Shown here piece after piece: positions 1 to 5,893 of a stretch of 64,000 nucleotides of DNA. Source of the DNA: Numidum massiliense (GTDB lineage Bacteria > Bacillota > Bacilli > Thermoactinomycetales > Novibacillaceae). The stretch lies in assembly GCF_001375555.1 (NCBI RefSeq), contig NZ_CTDZ01000009.1:985758-1049757 (forward strand), written 5' to 3'. The notes below the pieces were generated by a model, which ran no database searches, was not told the origin of the DNA, and saw only the letters and a list, made by a program, of their open reading frames with translations. The position numbers and the translations under genes are program-made. Position 1 is the first letter of the stretch. Each line of letters opens with the position of its first letter.

Positions 1-11
1 GTTTGCGCCAT
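1..11 (-). CDS. 5' end of a LexA-controlled gene, cut by the window edge
   Basis: Only the first three codons (Met-Ala-Gln) and two bases are inside the window. An ATG at 11-9 follows a strong Shine-Dalgarno (AGGAGGTG on the minus strand, 24-17) at normal spacing. The upstream region holds a TATAAT at 96-91 and a consensus LexA box at 70-83, so the gene is probably an SOS gene. The protein cannot be identified from three residues. Confidence 0.6.
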
Positions 12-69
12 CCAGACACCTCCTGTTTCAGTTTAAGAACTATACAGTTTGCGAGTCATACGTTCGCCG

Positions 70-83
70 GAAACGTATGTTCG
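70..83 (-). promoter_or_regulatory. LexA (DinR) SOS box
   Basis: On the minus strand this reads CGAACATACGTTTC. It matches the Bacillus LexA consensus CGAACRNRYGTTYC at every position. It lies just downstream of a minus-strand TATAAT (96-91), overlapping the expected transcription start, and about 60 bp before the ATG at 11. A second weaker copy at 53-66 (two mismatches in the first half-site) forms an inverted repeat with it (57-64 against 72-79). Confidence 0.75.
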
Positions 84-90
84 CATCACT

Positions 91-96
91 ATTATA
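91..96 (-). promoter_or_regulatory. -10 element of the edge SOS gene
   Basis: The minus strand reads TATAAT here, a perfect SigA -10. No good -35 is seen 17-18 bp upstream. The expected start near 84-85 is covered by the LexA box, so LexA binding would block initiation. Confidence 0.5.
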
Positions 97-130
97 CATA
101 ATCAGCCGCAAAAGAAACATGGTATTTCGC

Positions 131-161
131 GGAAAAAGAAAAAACCACCGGATCAGGTGGT
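131..161 (-). terminator. Rho-independent terminator after the DUF1885 gene
   Basis: On the minus strand a stem ACCACC/GGTGGT (161-156 with 149-144, six-base loop) is followed by a T-rich tract. It lies 40 bp after the stop of the minus-strand gene ending at 203 and separates it from the SOS gene. Confidence 0.75.
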
Positions 162-202
162 CGCCAGTCACTTAATGAATGACAGATATGAATGGCTTGC
201 AT

Positions 203-697
203 TTACTTGCGCGGGAAGAAGAACATGACACGGCCGTTAAACAGGTGCAATTCGGCTTGGAACTGCTTCGCTAAATACTTGGCGAACTCGTTGCCTTTCG
301 CCTTGTCGCCGTGCAAAGCGCCATCAGGGAGGACGATTTGGATAAAGTGGCGCACGTTTTGCGGCGGTTGTTCCATTTCCGCCTGTTCCCGTTTGGTCGA
401 CGTTACAGCTTCGGTGTTAGTCACGTCGTCCACGTCGAGGGGTTCGCTGCCGATGCCGACGATCATTCCTTTGTACAACTGAGGGTCTTTACCTTTTAAG
501 TAAAACCACACCCCTTCTCCTTCCGGCTTGTGTTCGATCGTGTAAGGGAAGGCGTGGTCCGAGTAGTCCCAGTTTAACTGCTTGCCGGTATGGCCGGTTT
601 GCTCGATATAGCGGGAAAATTTTTGTTCGACATCGTCTAACGTGAGTGACTGTTGCGTCGATTGGGCAACTAATTTAACATAAGCACTTTGTGGCAA
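203..697 (-). CDS. DUF1885 family protein
   Basis: This encodes about 164 residues. The sequence (PQSAYVKLV near the N-terminus, GVWFYLKGK, YKGMIVGIG, then HFIQIVLPDGA, GNEFAKYLAKQF and ELHLFNGRVMFFFPRK at the end) resembles the small soluble DUF1885 proteins of Bacillus and Geobacillus, whose function is not known. A TTG start at 697 is chosen because GGTGGGAG-like bases sit six bases upstream and because the family begins near this point; an in-frame start at 742 would add 15 residues without support. An acidic stretch around DVDDVTNTEAVTSTKREQAE in mid-protein looks like a loop expansion. There is no signal peptide or membrane segment. It is monocistronic, with its own terminator at 131-161. 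Confidence 0.75.
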   Translation of the reverse strand: MPQSAYVKLVAQSTQQSLTLDDVEQKFSRYIEQTGHTGKQLNWDYSDHAFPYTIEHKPEGEGVWFYLKGKDPQLYKGMIVGIGSEPLDVDDVTNTEAVTSTKREQAEMEQPPQNVRHFIQIVLPDGALHGDKAKGNEFAKYLAKQFQAELHLFNGRVMFFFPRK

Positions 698-878
698 AAT
701 ATTCACTCCCACACCGAGTATCGTATGTCGCCATCTTAGCACGTTGAAAGCGGTTTTTCAACTAACCCGCCTTTGGCGATTCGACGGGGGCAAGGGACGG
801 GGTGAAGTCGCTTTTCTTAAGTGGACGAACGGCAGTGAGAATGATAGGATGAACAGCAGAGGAGGTAATGGCTACACG

Positions 879-1808
879 ATGATAGACGTACAAAATGTTG
901 CAGCTCGCGTAGCTGATCATATAGCGTATACGGACCTGAACTTTCACGTCGCTTCCGGGGAAGCGTACGGCATATTGGGGGACGCAGGTTCAGGAAAAAC
1001 AGAACTTATTCAACTGTTGTCCGGTGTGCGTTCTCCCGAGAGCGGTAAGGTAACAGTCGCTAATAACCGCGTGTACCCGAATATTTTGGAAGCACAGCAA
1101 TACATTGGCGTCGTCACCCGTTCGCTTGCCCTTTTTCGCTCGATGACTGTGGAGGATAATTTGATGTTCTGGGGGCGGTTGCTCGATTTAAAAGCACGCC
1201 ACTCGAGTGAGAGGATCGAGCAGCGGCTGGAACAAGTGGGCTTTACGGGGAAACGCGACGACACCGTTAAGTCGCTTCCGTTATTAGAGCAAAAAAAAGT
1301 GCACCTCGCCGCGGCACTGTTACACGATCCAAAAGTGCTTATGTTGGATCAACCGACTGAGCGCATGCGACCGAAAGAGAGGGAGTCCTTCTTACAGGTC
1401 GTATCCACCTTGCAGCAAGGAGGCTTGACGTTACTGTACGCCACTGACCGCGTCGACGAAGTGCAGCGGGTTGCAAGGCGCGTCGCTATTATGGACGGCG
1501 GGAAAATTTTGGCGGAAGGCACAGTAGAGGAGTTGCGCGGCTCGTTAGGCGGGCAGTCGCAAGTGATCGTCCGCAGTCGCCCGCTGGAAGCGTTAATTAG
1601 TTATGTCGAGCAACAGGCACTCGTACACACGGTCGACCGCGAGGAGGATGCGATACGCATTTGGACAAGCCAACCGAAGCAATTGCTGTTACAAATGTTT
1701 TCCGAGTGGCAGCAAACGGGCGTAGTTACCGAATCGGTGAAAGTGGTTGAGCCAACGCTGGCAGGGGTCTACTTACACTTGACAGGCAAGTCGCTCGACG
1801 GCTGTTGA
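879..1808 (+). CDS. ABC transporter ATP-binding protein with degenerate catalytic motifs
   Basis: About 309 residues: an ABC domain (about 1-220) plus a C-terminal extension of the kind found in drug/ABC-2 exporter ATPases. Walker A is intact (GDAGSGKT, 34-41) and a Q-loop region follows (QQYIGVV). The rest of the active site is unusual. The LSGGQ signature is LPLLEQ (133-138). The Walker B catalytic Glu is Gln158 (MLDQPT). The D-loop is RMRP instead of GLDP. The switch His is Asp190 (YATDRVDE). The protein could bind ATP but would hydrolyse it poorly or not at all. No permease gene lies beside it. The ATG at 879 is preceded by AGAGGAGG but at about 13 bases; an upstream in-frame ATG at about 849 is the alternative. 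It may be a non-catalytic partner of another ATPase, a regulator, or a decaying gene. Confidence 0.85.
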   Translation: MIDVQNVAARVADHIAYTDLNFHVASGEAYGILGDAGSGKTELIQLLSGVRSPESGKVTVANNRVYPNILEAQQYIGVVTRSLALFRSMTVEDNLMFWGRLLDLKARHSSERIEQRLEQVGFTGKRDDTVKSLPLLEQKKVHLAAALLHDPKVLMLDQPTERMRPKERESFLQVVSTLQQGGLTLLYATDRVDEVQRVARRVAIMDGGKILAEGTVEELRGSLGGQSQVIVRSRPLEALISYVEQQALVHTVDREEDAIRIWTSQPKQLLLQMFSEWQQTGVVTESVKVVEPTLAGVYLHLTGKSLDGC

Positions 1809-1840
1809 CAAAACTATTTTTGTCAGCAGTCATTTTTTTA
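1802..1840 (+). terminator. Rho-independent terminator after the ABC gene
   Basis: A 12-bp stem (1802-1813 with 1818-1829, one G-U pair, four-base loop) overlaps the stop codon and is followed by a T-run. It isolates the ABC gene from the metal operon downstream. Confidence 0.8.
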
Positions 1841-1870
1841 TGGTCATTTAGTCATTTCTTTAGTCGTTTT

Positions 1871-1884
1871 TTGATCTAAGTCAA
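1871..1884 (+). promoter_or_regulatory. FNR-type operator
   Basis: TTGATCTAAGTCAA is a close match to the FNR consensus TTGAT-N4-ATCAA, with one mismatch in the right half. Its centre (1877.5) is 41.5 bp upstream of the start predicted from the TATGAT at 1907-1912, the classic class II activator position. The third gene of the operon encodes a Crp/Fnr protein whose recognition helix has the E-x-x-S-R pattern that reads TTGAT. Confidence 0.75.
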
Positions 1885-1906
1885 AGAAACATAACGGGCG
1901 AACGCT

Positions 1907-1912
1907 TATGAT
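1907..1912 (+). promoter_or_regulatory. -10 element of the metal operon
   Basis: TATGAT (one mismatch to TATAAT) predicts a transcription start near 1919. No good -35 is visible; the FNR-type box occupies that place, as expected for an activator-dependent promoter. Confidence 0.6.
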
Positions 1913-1945
1913 GAAAGTGAACCAAAAAACGAGGAGGTTTCACTC

Positions 1946-2164
1946 ATGCTGAAAAAAACATTTCAATTAGAAGCGTTGACGTGCCCGAGTTGTATCCAAA
2001 ACATTGAAACGGTGTTAGCGCGAACGAAAGGTGTACGAGAAGTAAAGGTGCTATTCCACTCCAGCAAAGTAAAGGTTTCATTCGACGAACATGTCGTCTC
2101 TGGGGACACTATCAAACAAACGCTAGGTGACCTCGGCTATGAAGTAATAGGCGTCCCGTCTTAA
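1946..2164 (+). CDS. Heavy-metal-associated (HMA) domain protein, CopZ-like chaperone
   Basis: 72 residues forming one HMA domain (beta-alpha-beta-beta-alpha-beta). The metal site is TCPSC (Cys-x-x-Cys at about residues 13 and 16), where the usual Gly/Met-rich GMTC is replaced by ALTC. It should bind a soft monovalent or divalent metal and deliver it to the P-type ATPase encoded 26 bp downstream, which has no HMA domain of its own. GAGGAGG lies at good spacing before the ATG. First gene of the operon behind the FNR-type box. Confidence 0.85.
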   Translation: MLKKTFQLEALTCPSCIQNIETVLARTKGVREVKVLFHSSKVKVSFDEHVVSGDTIKQTLGDLGYEVIGVPS

Positions 2165-2190
2165 ACGAATCGCATCGGGAGGTAAACGAC

Positions 2191-4098
2191 GTGTTGAATC
2201 GAAAACAGATAGTCATTCTCTCCGGAAGTGCTATCGTCCTAGCGCTCGCACTGCGTTACTTTGAGATTACCCCGTTAGTGGCTGATGGGCTCTTCGTCTT
2301 CGCGACTGTTCTCGCCGGTGATCCGATCGCCCGCAAAGCGATCCAGCTCGTGCGCTTTAAAGTAGTCGGGATCGAAGCGCTAGTAACCGGCGCCGTGACA
2401 GGGGCGCTCTTCATCGGAGAATTTTGGGAAGCGGCAGCCGTTACCTTTTTGTTTATCTTCGGGTCTTACCTCGAAGAGCGTTCACTAGAAAAAACGCGGT
2501 CGTCCTTACAAAATTTATTAGCCCTCTCTCCTACCGAGGCTAGAGTCATACGCGACGGTGTCGAGCAAAACATCTCCCCCTCTGAAGTCGTCAAGGGGGA
2601 GAATGTATTCATTCGTCCAGGGGAAAAGATCCCGATCGACGGAACAGTCGTTGCCGGGCATGCTTCCGTCAACCAAGCTGCCATTACTGGAGAATCCGAA
2701 CCTGTTCGCTGTGAGCCCGGAGACGACGTGTACAGCGGTACGGTACTTGAAACCGGCTATTTAGAAGTGCAAGCCGAACAAGTTGGGGAAGACACGACTT
2801 TCGCCCGCATCGTGCAAATGGTGGAAGAAGCGCAAGAAACGAAAGCGTCGTCCCAGCGGTTTCTCGAACGCTTCTCCCGCTACTACACCCCGGCAATTAT
2901 GGTGTTGGCCGTGCTCGTTTACTTTGTCACTTGGGATGTTAGACTGACATTGACCTTGCTCGTCATTTCCTGTCCGGGGGCACTCGTCATTTCCGTTCCC
3001 GTGTCGATCGTCGCCGGGATCGGAAATGCGGCGAAGAACGGCATCCTCATCAAAGGTGGCGACTATTTAGAAAAGGCGGGGAAAGTGGACGTCGTCGCTT
3101 TTGACAAGACGGGGACGTTGACGGTAGGCAAACCGCATGTTACAGGGGTTCGCGCCTACGAAGGAACAGAAGCGCACATTCTCGCTTTGGCCGCTGGGGC
3201 GGAGACGCACTCTGAGCACCACTTGGCGCGAGCGATCATCACCAAAGCGCGGGACGAGCTGGAAGACAGTGACATTCCTGCGGCAAAAGACTTTCAAGTT
3301 TTTCCCGGTCAAGGGGTGAAAGCAGTCCTTCAAGGGCGACACATATTGCTAGGGAACCGTACCTTGATGAAAAATAACGGTGTGGCCATTTCCACGGCGA
3401 TCGAGGATGATTTACAGAGAGAAGAAAGGCGTAGACAGACAGCTGTCCTTCTCGCTGACGAGAGCAGGGGCATTATCGGGCGCCTGTCGATCGCCGACGT
3501 CGTCCGCGATGACGCGGCTCACATCGTGCAGCAATTAAAACGCGAAGGTATTGCGAAAGTCGTCATGCTCACGGGAGACAATCAGCGCACGGCTGACGCT
3601 GTCGCTGAACAACTAGGAGTTACGACTGTGTATGCCGATTTAATGCCTGAAGATAAGGTGCGCGTCATCGAACAACTGCAACAGCGCGGGAAAACTGTGG
3701 CGATGGCGGGGGACGGTATTAACGACGCGCCTGCCTTGGCGACAGCGGACCTCGGCATCGCGATGGGAGTTGCCGGTACGGACGTCGCCATGGAAACGGC
3801 CGATGTCGTCTTAATGACAGACAATTTGCGGCAAATACAGTACGCCTTCGCACTGAGCCGTGCGGCAGTGCGCAATATTCGCCAGAACATCGTCTTCTCC
3901 GTCAGTGTCGTTATCCTTCTCATGCTCGGGGTGTTGTTCAATAAAATATTTATGGCCTCAGGGATGCTAATCCATGAATTAAGCGTGATCCTCGTAATCC
4001 TTAATGCAATCCGCTTACTAAGGATTAAACCAGAACAGAAAAGGTTAAAGCCATCTTCTAAAGTCAAGGCGGAAAGAATGTTAAACGTTGGAAACTAG
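2191..4098 (+). CDS. P1B-type heavy-metal translocating P-type ATPase with a CPG motif
   Basis: 635 residues. The P-type ATPase landmarks are present: TGES in the actuator domain, the phosphorylation motif DKTGTLT (Asp305), TGDN, and GDGINDAPAL before the last two membrane helices. The ion-site motif in the sixth helix is CPG (261-263) rather than CPC. The nucleotide-binding HP motif reads EHH (343-344) instead of EHP. The last helix carries HELSVILVILNA. There is no N-terminal HMA domain; the separate protein upstream would serve. A GTG start follows CGGGAGG by eight bases. The metal cannot be predicted safely because CPG belongs to none of the classic CPC/CPH/SPC groups. FNR-like (FLP) proteins are linked to zinc homeostasis in lactic acid bacteria, making zinc or another divalent metal a reasonable guess. 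Stop overlaps the next gene. Confidence 0.9.
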   Translation: MLNRKQIVILSGSAIVLALALRYFEITPLVADGLFVFATVLAGDPIARKAIQLVRFKVVGIEALVTGAVTGALFIGEFWEAAAVTFLFIFGSYLEERSLEKTRSSLQNLLALSPTEARVIRDGVEQNISPSEVVKGENVFIRPGEKIPIDGTVVAGHASVNQAAITGESEPVRCEPGDDVYSGTVLETGYLEVQAEQVGEDTTFARIVQMVEEAQETKASSQRFLERFSRYYTPAIMVLAVLVYFVTWDVRLTLTLLVISCPGALVISVPVSIVAGIGNAAKNGILIKGGDYLEKAGKVDVVAFDKTGTLTVGKPHVTGVRAYEGTEAHILALAAGAETHSEHHLARAIITKARDELEDSDIPAAKDFQVFPGQGVKAVLQGRHILLGNRTLMKNNGVAISTAIEDDLQREERRRQTAVLLADESRGIIGRLSIADVVRDDAAHIVQQLKREGIAKVVMLTGDNQRTADAVAEQLGVTTVYADLMPEDKVRVIEQLQQRGKTVAMAGDGINDAPALATADLGIAMGVAGTDVAMETADVVLMTDNLRQIQYAFALSRAAVRNIRQNIVFSVSVVILLMLGVLFNKIFMASGMLIHELSVILVILNAIRLLRIKPEQKRLKPSSKVKAERMLNVGN

Positions 4099-4795
4099 TG
4101 CATGTCGCCATAACAGTAGCGCTGCTTTGTGCGTTAGCAAAGTGCCGATTTTTAACCATTTGACAGCCGACGAGATGGCGACAATCGCCACTTGTACACA
4201 CTATGCATCTGTAAATAAAGGTGAATCGTTAGCGACAGCGGGTGAGCTCCTCGATCAATTGTTTATCGTTCACCGCGGGAAAGTGAAAATTTACCGTTTA
4301 TCGCCAATAGGAAAAGAACAAATTGTACGCATATTGACGCCGGGGGATTTTTTCGGGGAATACGGTCTGTTTGACGATCAACCGCAAGACAACTATGCGG
4401 AAGCTTTGGAGCAGACCGAGGTGTGTGTGATCCGCGGCGAGGACTTTCAACGCTTGCTGGAGCAGTTTCCGCAAATGGCGCTCAAGCTGTTACGGGAAAT
4501 GAGTAAGCGGCTCGCCATGAGTGAACGCTTAATCGAACAACTTAGCTTGCACAGTGTCGAGCAACGTCTCGCAGCGACATTGCTGGAATTAGCGCACACG
4601 ACGGCAGACACGGGACAAACATTGACGCTAGACATTAGTAAAGGAGAACTGTCCAACTACTTAGGTATGTCCCAAGAAACGCTAAGTCGCACGTTGTCTT
4701 CTTTCCAACAGCGAGGCTGGATTCAATTAGTCGGCAGGCGCCAAATGGTCATCCTTAATGAGGAGCGGCTAAAAGAGGTGATCCACGCTTCCTAA
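4088..4795 (+). CDS. Crp/Fnr family transcriptional regulator (FLP/FNR-like)
   Basis: 235 residues: an N-terminal cyclic-nucleotide-binding-like beta barrel (about 20-135, with GDFFGEYGLFDD), a dimer helix, and a C-terminal winged helix-turn-helix. The recognition helix MSQETLSRTL has the Glu-x-x-Ser-Arg arrangement that reads TTGAT in FNR proteins, and such a site sits upstream of this operon. Cysteines at about 6, 15, 36 and 113 could form a disulfide switch, as in lactobacillal FLP, or a labile cluster; there are too few N-terminal cysteines for an E. coli-type [4Fe-4S] site. The TTG start overlaps the ATPase stop by 11 bases, showing tight coupling. A later start is possible, since the conserved VPIFNHL begins at residue 19. 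Confidence 0.88.
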   Translation: METSACRHNSSAALCVSKVPIFNHLTADEMATIATCTHYASVNKGESLATAGELLDQLFIVHRGKVKIYRLSPIGKEQIVRILTPGDFFGEYGLFDDQPQDNYAEALEQTEVCVIRGEDFQRLLEQFPQMALKLLREMSKRLAMSERLIEQLSLHSVEQRLAATLLELAHTTADTGQTLTLDISKGELSNYLGMSQETLSRTLSSFQQRGWIQLVGRRQMVILNEERLKEVIHAS

Positions 4796-4836
4796 GGAAC
4801 GGGTGGGAGTACGGGGTGGTCATTAAGGAGGATCGG

Positions 4837-4871
4837 GGGGCACGGGTGTACTGTGCCCCGTGCGTCGTTTT
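4837..4871 (+). terminator. Probable terminator of the metal operon
   Basis: Stem GGGGCAC/GTGCCCC (4837-4843 with 4853-4859, nine-base loop) followed after a few bases by TCGTTTT. The T tract is short. It lies 40 bp after the regulator stop. Confidence 0.5.
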
Positions 4872-5037
4872 AGGGCTTTTCTCCATCTGTTAACGTCTCA
4901 CTGTGTGTCCCTTTCGCTTCGTAAGCGATGAGTACAATGTCCCGCGACGCACTTGCGCGCAGTTCCCGCTCGAGCGATTGCACTTTATGCAACAGCTCAG
5001 AGCTTAAGTTCGCTGTTTCGTAGTTTTGGGAGATCAC
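4870..5037 (-). CDS. Small hypothetical protein (55 aa)
   Basis: A GTG at 5037 follows GGAGG (5052-5048, minus strand) by ten bases and opens a 56-codon frame ending TAA at 4870. The peptide starts VISQNYETANLSSELL, continues with an amphipathic charged helix (HKVQSLERELRASASRD) and ends IVLIAYEAKGTHSETLTDGEKP. I do not recognise a family; the size and helical charge recall small Bacillus regulatory peptides, but the Spo0E-phosphatase signature is missing. An ATG at 5046 in another frame stops after 16 codons. Support rests on the good ribosome site and plausible composition. Confidence 0.45.
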   Translation of the reverse strand: MISQNYETANLSSELLHKVQSLERELRASASRDIVLIAYEAKGTHSETLTDGEKP

Positions 5038-5234
5038 GATTAGACATCCTCCAATTTTTGTTTATCATCTTGCCCATTATTGGACAACTTTATGTCACTA
5101 ACATGTCACGTGCACGTTGTGTCTAACCCACGTTGTGTCACATTGCTTCTATTTCACATTTGTGTTACAATAAATATTTATAAGATAAAGGAAAATAAGG
5201 ATTAGGGCAAAAAAGGACGAGGAGGATGAAACAG

Positions 5235-5531
5235 ATGGCAGCTTACGAGCGATTGTACGATGAATCCGAACAAGCACACGTGCGATACGTCGGTTTTTTG
5301 ACGGAAAAGAATCGTTACGATTTAGGGATCGTGTACACGAGTATGTTTTTCGGAAAGACGTTAGTGGTCGACATGCAAACTGGGCGCTCGGCACTTTTGT
5401 GCGAAGAAGAAGTTGACCAGCTGTCGCAGCTGCAGAAGCTATTTAACCTCGACGATTTACAGGAGGCAGAACAACTTGCGAGTTTTCTCAAAGTTGCCCT
5501 GCCGAAACAAACGCCGGAAAATCAGTATTAA
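5235..5531 (+). CDS. DUF3055 family protein
   Basis: 98 residues. YERLYDESEQAHVRYVGF, RYDLGIVYTSMFFGK and VVDMQTGRSALL match the DUF3055 (SAV1292-like) family of small soluble Bacillales proteins, whose function is unknown. The ATG at 5235 is chosen because AGGAGG ends nine bases before it; an ATG at 5226 touches the Shine-Dalgarno and cannot be the start. It has no signal peptide and appears to be a single-gene unit. Confidence 0.85.
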   Translation: MAAYERLYDESEQAHVRYVGFLTEKNRYDLGIVYTSMFFGKTLVVDMQTGRSALLCEEEVDQLSQLQKLFNLDDLQEAEQLASFLKVALPKQTPENQY

Positions 5532-5609
5532 TTGTATTATTGTATTCCTTTACAAGTATGGCCTTCTAATCAACGGTTATCGCACAATAATATGACACAA
5601 TCATACCCA

Positions 5610-5638
5610 TTGACATAAACAGTATGGCGCATTAAAAT
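5610..5638 (+). promoter_or_regulatory. SigA promoter of SR1
   Basis: TTGACA (5610-5615), a 17-bp spacer and TAAAAT (5633-5638) form a near-perfect vegetative promoter. Transcription should start near 5645, giving an RNA of about 240 nt ending at the terminator at 5857-5886. Confidence 0.8.
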
Positions 5639-5654
5639 AAATACAACACAATAA

Positions 5655-5668
5655 TTGAAGCGCTTAAA
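5655..5668 (+). promoter_or_regulatory. cre-like palindrome downstream of the SR1 start
   Basis: TTGAAGCGCTTAAA is a near-palindrome centred on GCGC and resembles a CcpA cre site. It begins about 10 bp after the predicted start, where bound repressor would act as a roadblock. B. subtilis SR1 is repressed by sugar through CcpN and, more weakly, CcpA. Confidence 0.4.
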
Positions 5669-5684
5669 TAGGAGGCGTATGACA

Positions 5685-5813
5685 GTGGGGATCATTTTGT
5701 GCCAGTTTTGCGGTGAAGTGATTGAGTACGTGCAACAGGAGAAAGTGGCAAAAGTATACGCGTCATGCCACGAATGCGCCGATGGTGCAACCTGTCAAGG
5801 CGAGGAAGACTAA
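5685..5813 (+). CDS. sr1P: GapA-binding peptide SR1P
   Basis: 42 residues beginning (M)GIILCQFCGEVIEYVQQEKV. This lines up with B. subtilis SR1P (MGTIVCQ, a Cys-x-x-Cys pair, then IHYFEDEKV). A second Cys-x-x-Cys (SCHECAD) plus a late Cys suggest a small zinc- or disulfide-stabilised fold. In B. subtilis the peptide binds GapA and promotes its interaction with RNase J1. The GTG at 5685 is preferred: GGAGG lies nine bases upstream and it matches the homologue's start. An ATG at 5679 is only three bases from the Shine-Dalgarno. speA lies downstream, convergent. Confidence 0.82.
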   Translation: MGIILCQFCGEVIEYVQQEKVAKVYASCHECADGATCQGEED

Positions 5814-5856
5814 ACGCCACGGCGAAAAGCGGAACGGAACAAAAAGAAAAATGACG

Positions 5857-5886
5857 AAAAACCGCCTAGCGACCAGGCGGTTTTTT
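5857..5886. terminator. Bidirectional terminator between SR1 and speA
   Basis: An 11-bp stem (5857-5867 with 5875-5885) has a seven-base loop. It carries A-runs on the left and T-runs on the right, so it can serve both the SR1 RNA on the plus strand and speA (stop at 5894) on the minus strand. Confidence 0.9.
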
Positions 5887-5893
5887 GGTGTAG

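Larger units (their letters stand above)
5645..5886 (+). ncRNA. SR1: SR1-like dual-function regulatory RNA
   Basis: The segment runs from a near-consensus SigA promoter to a strong terminator, about 240 nt, and encodes the SR1P peptide. In B. subtilis the SR1 RNA (about 205 nt) lies beside speA, base-pairs with ahrC mRNA and encodes SR1P. The same neighbour (speA, convergent) is present here. Antisense pairing to ahrC cannot be judged from this window. Confidence 0.65.
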
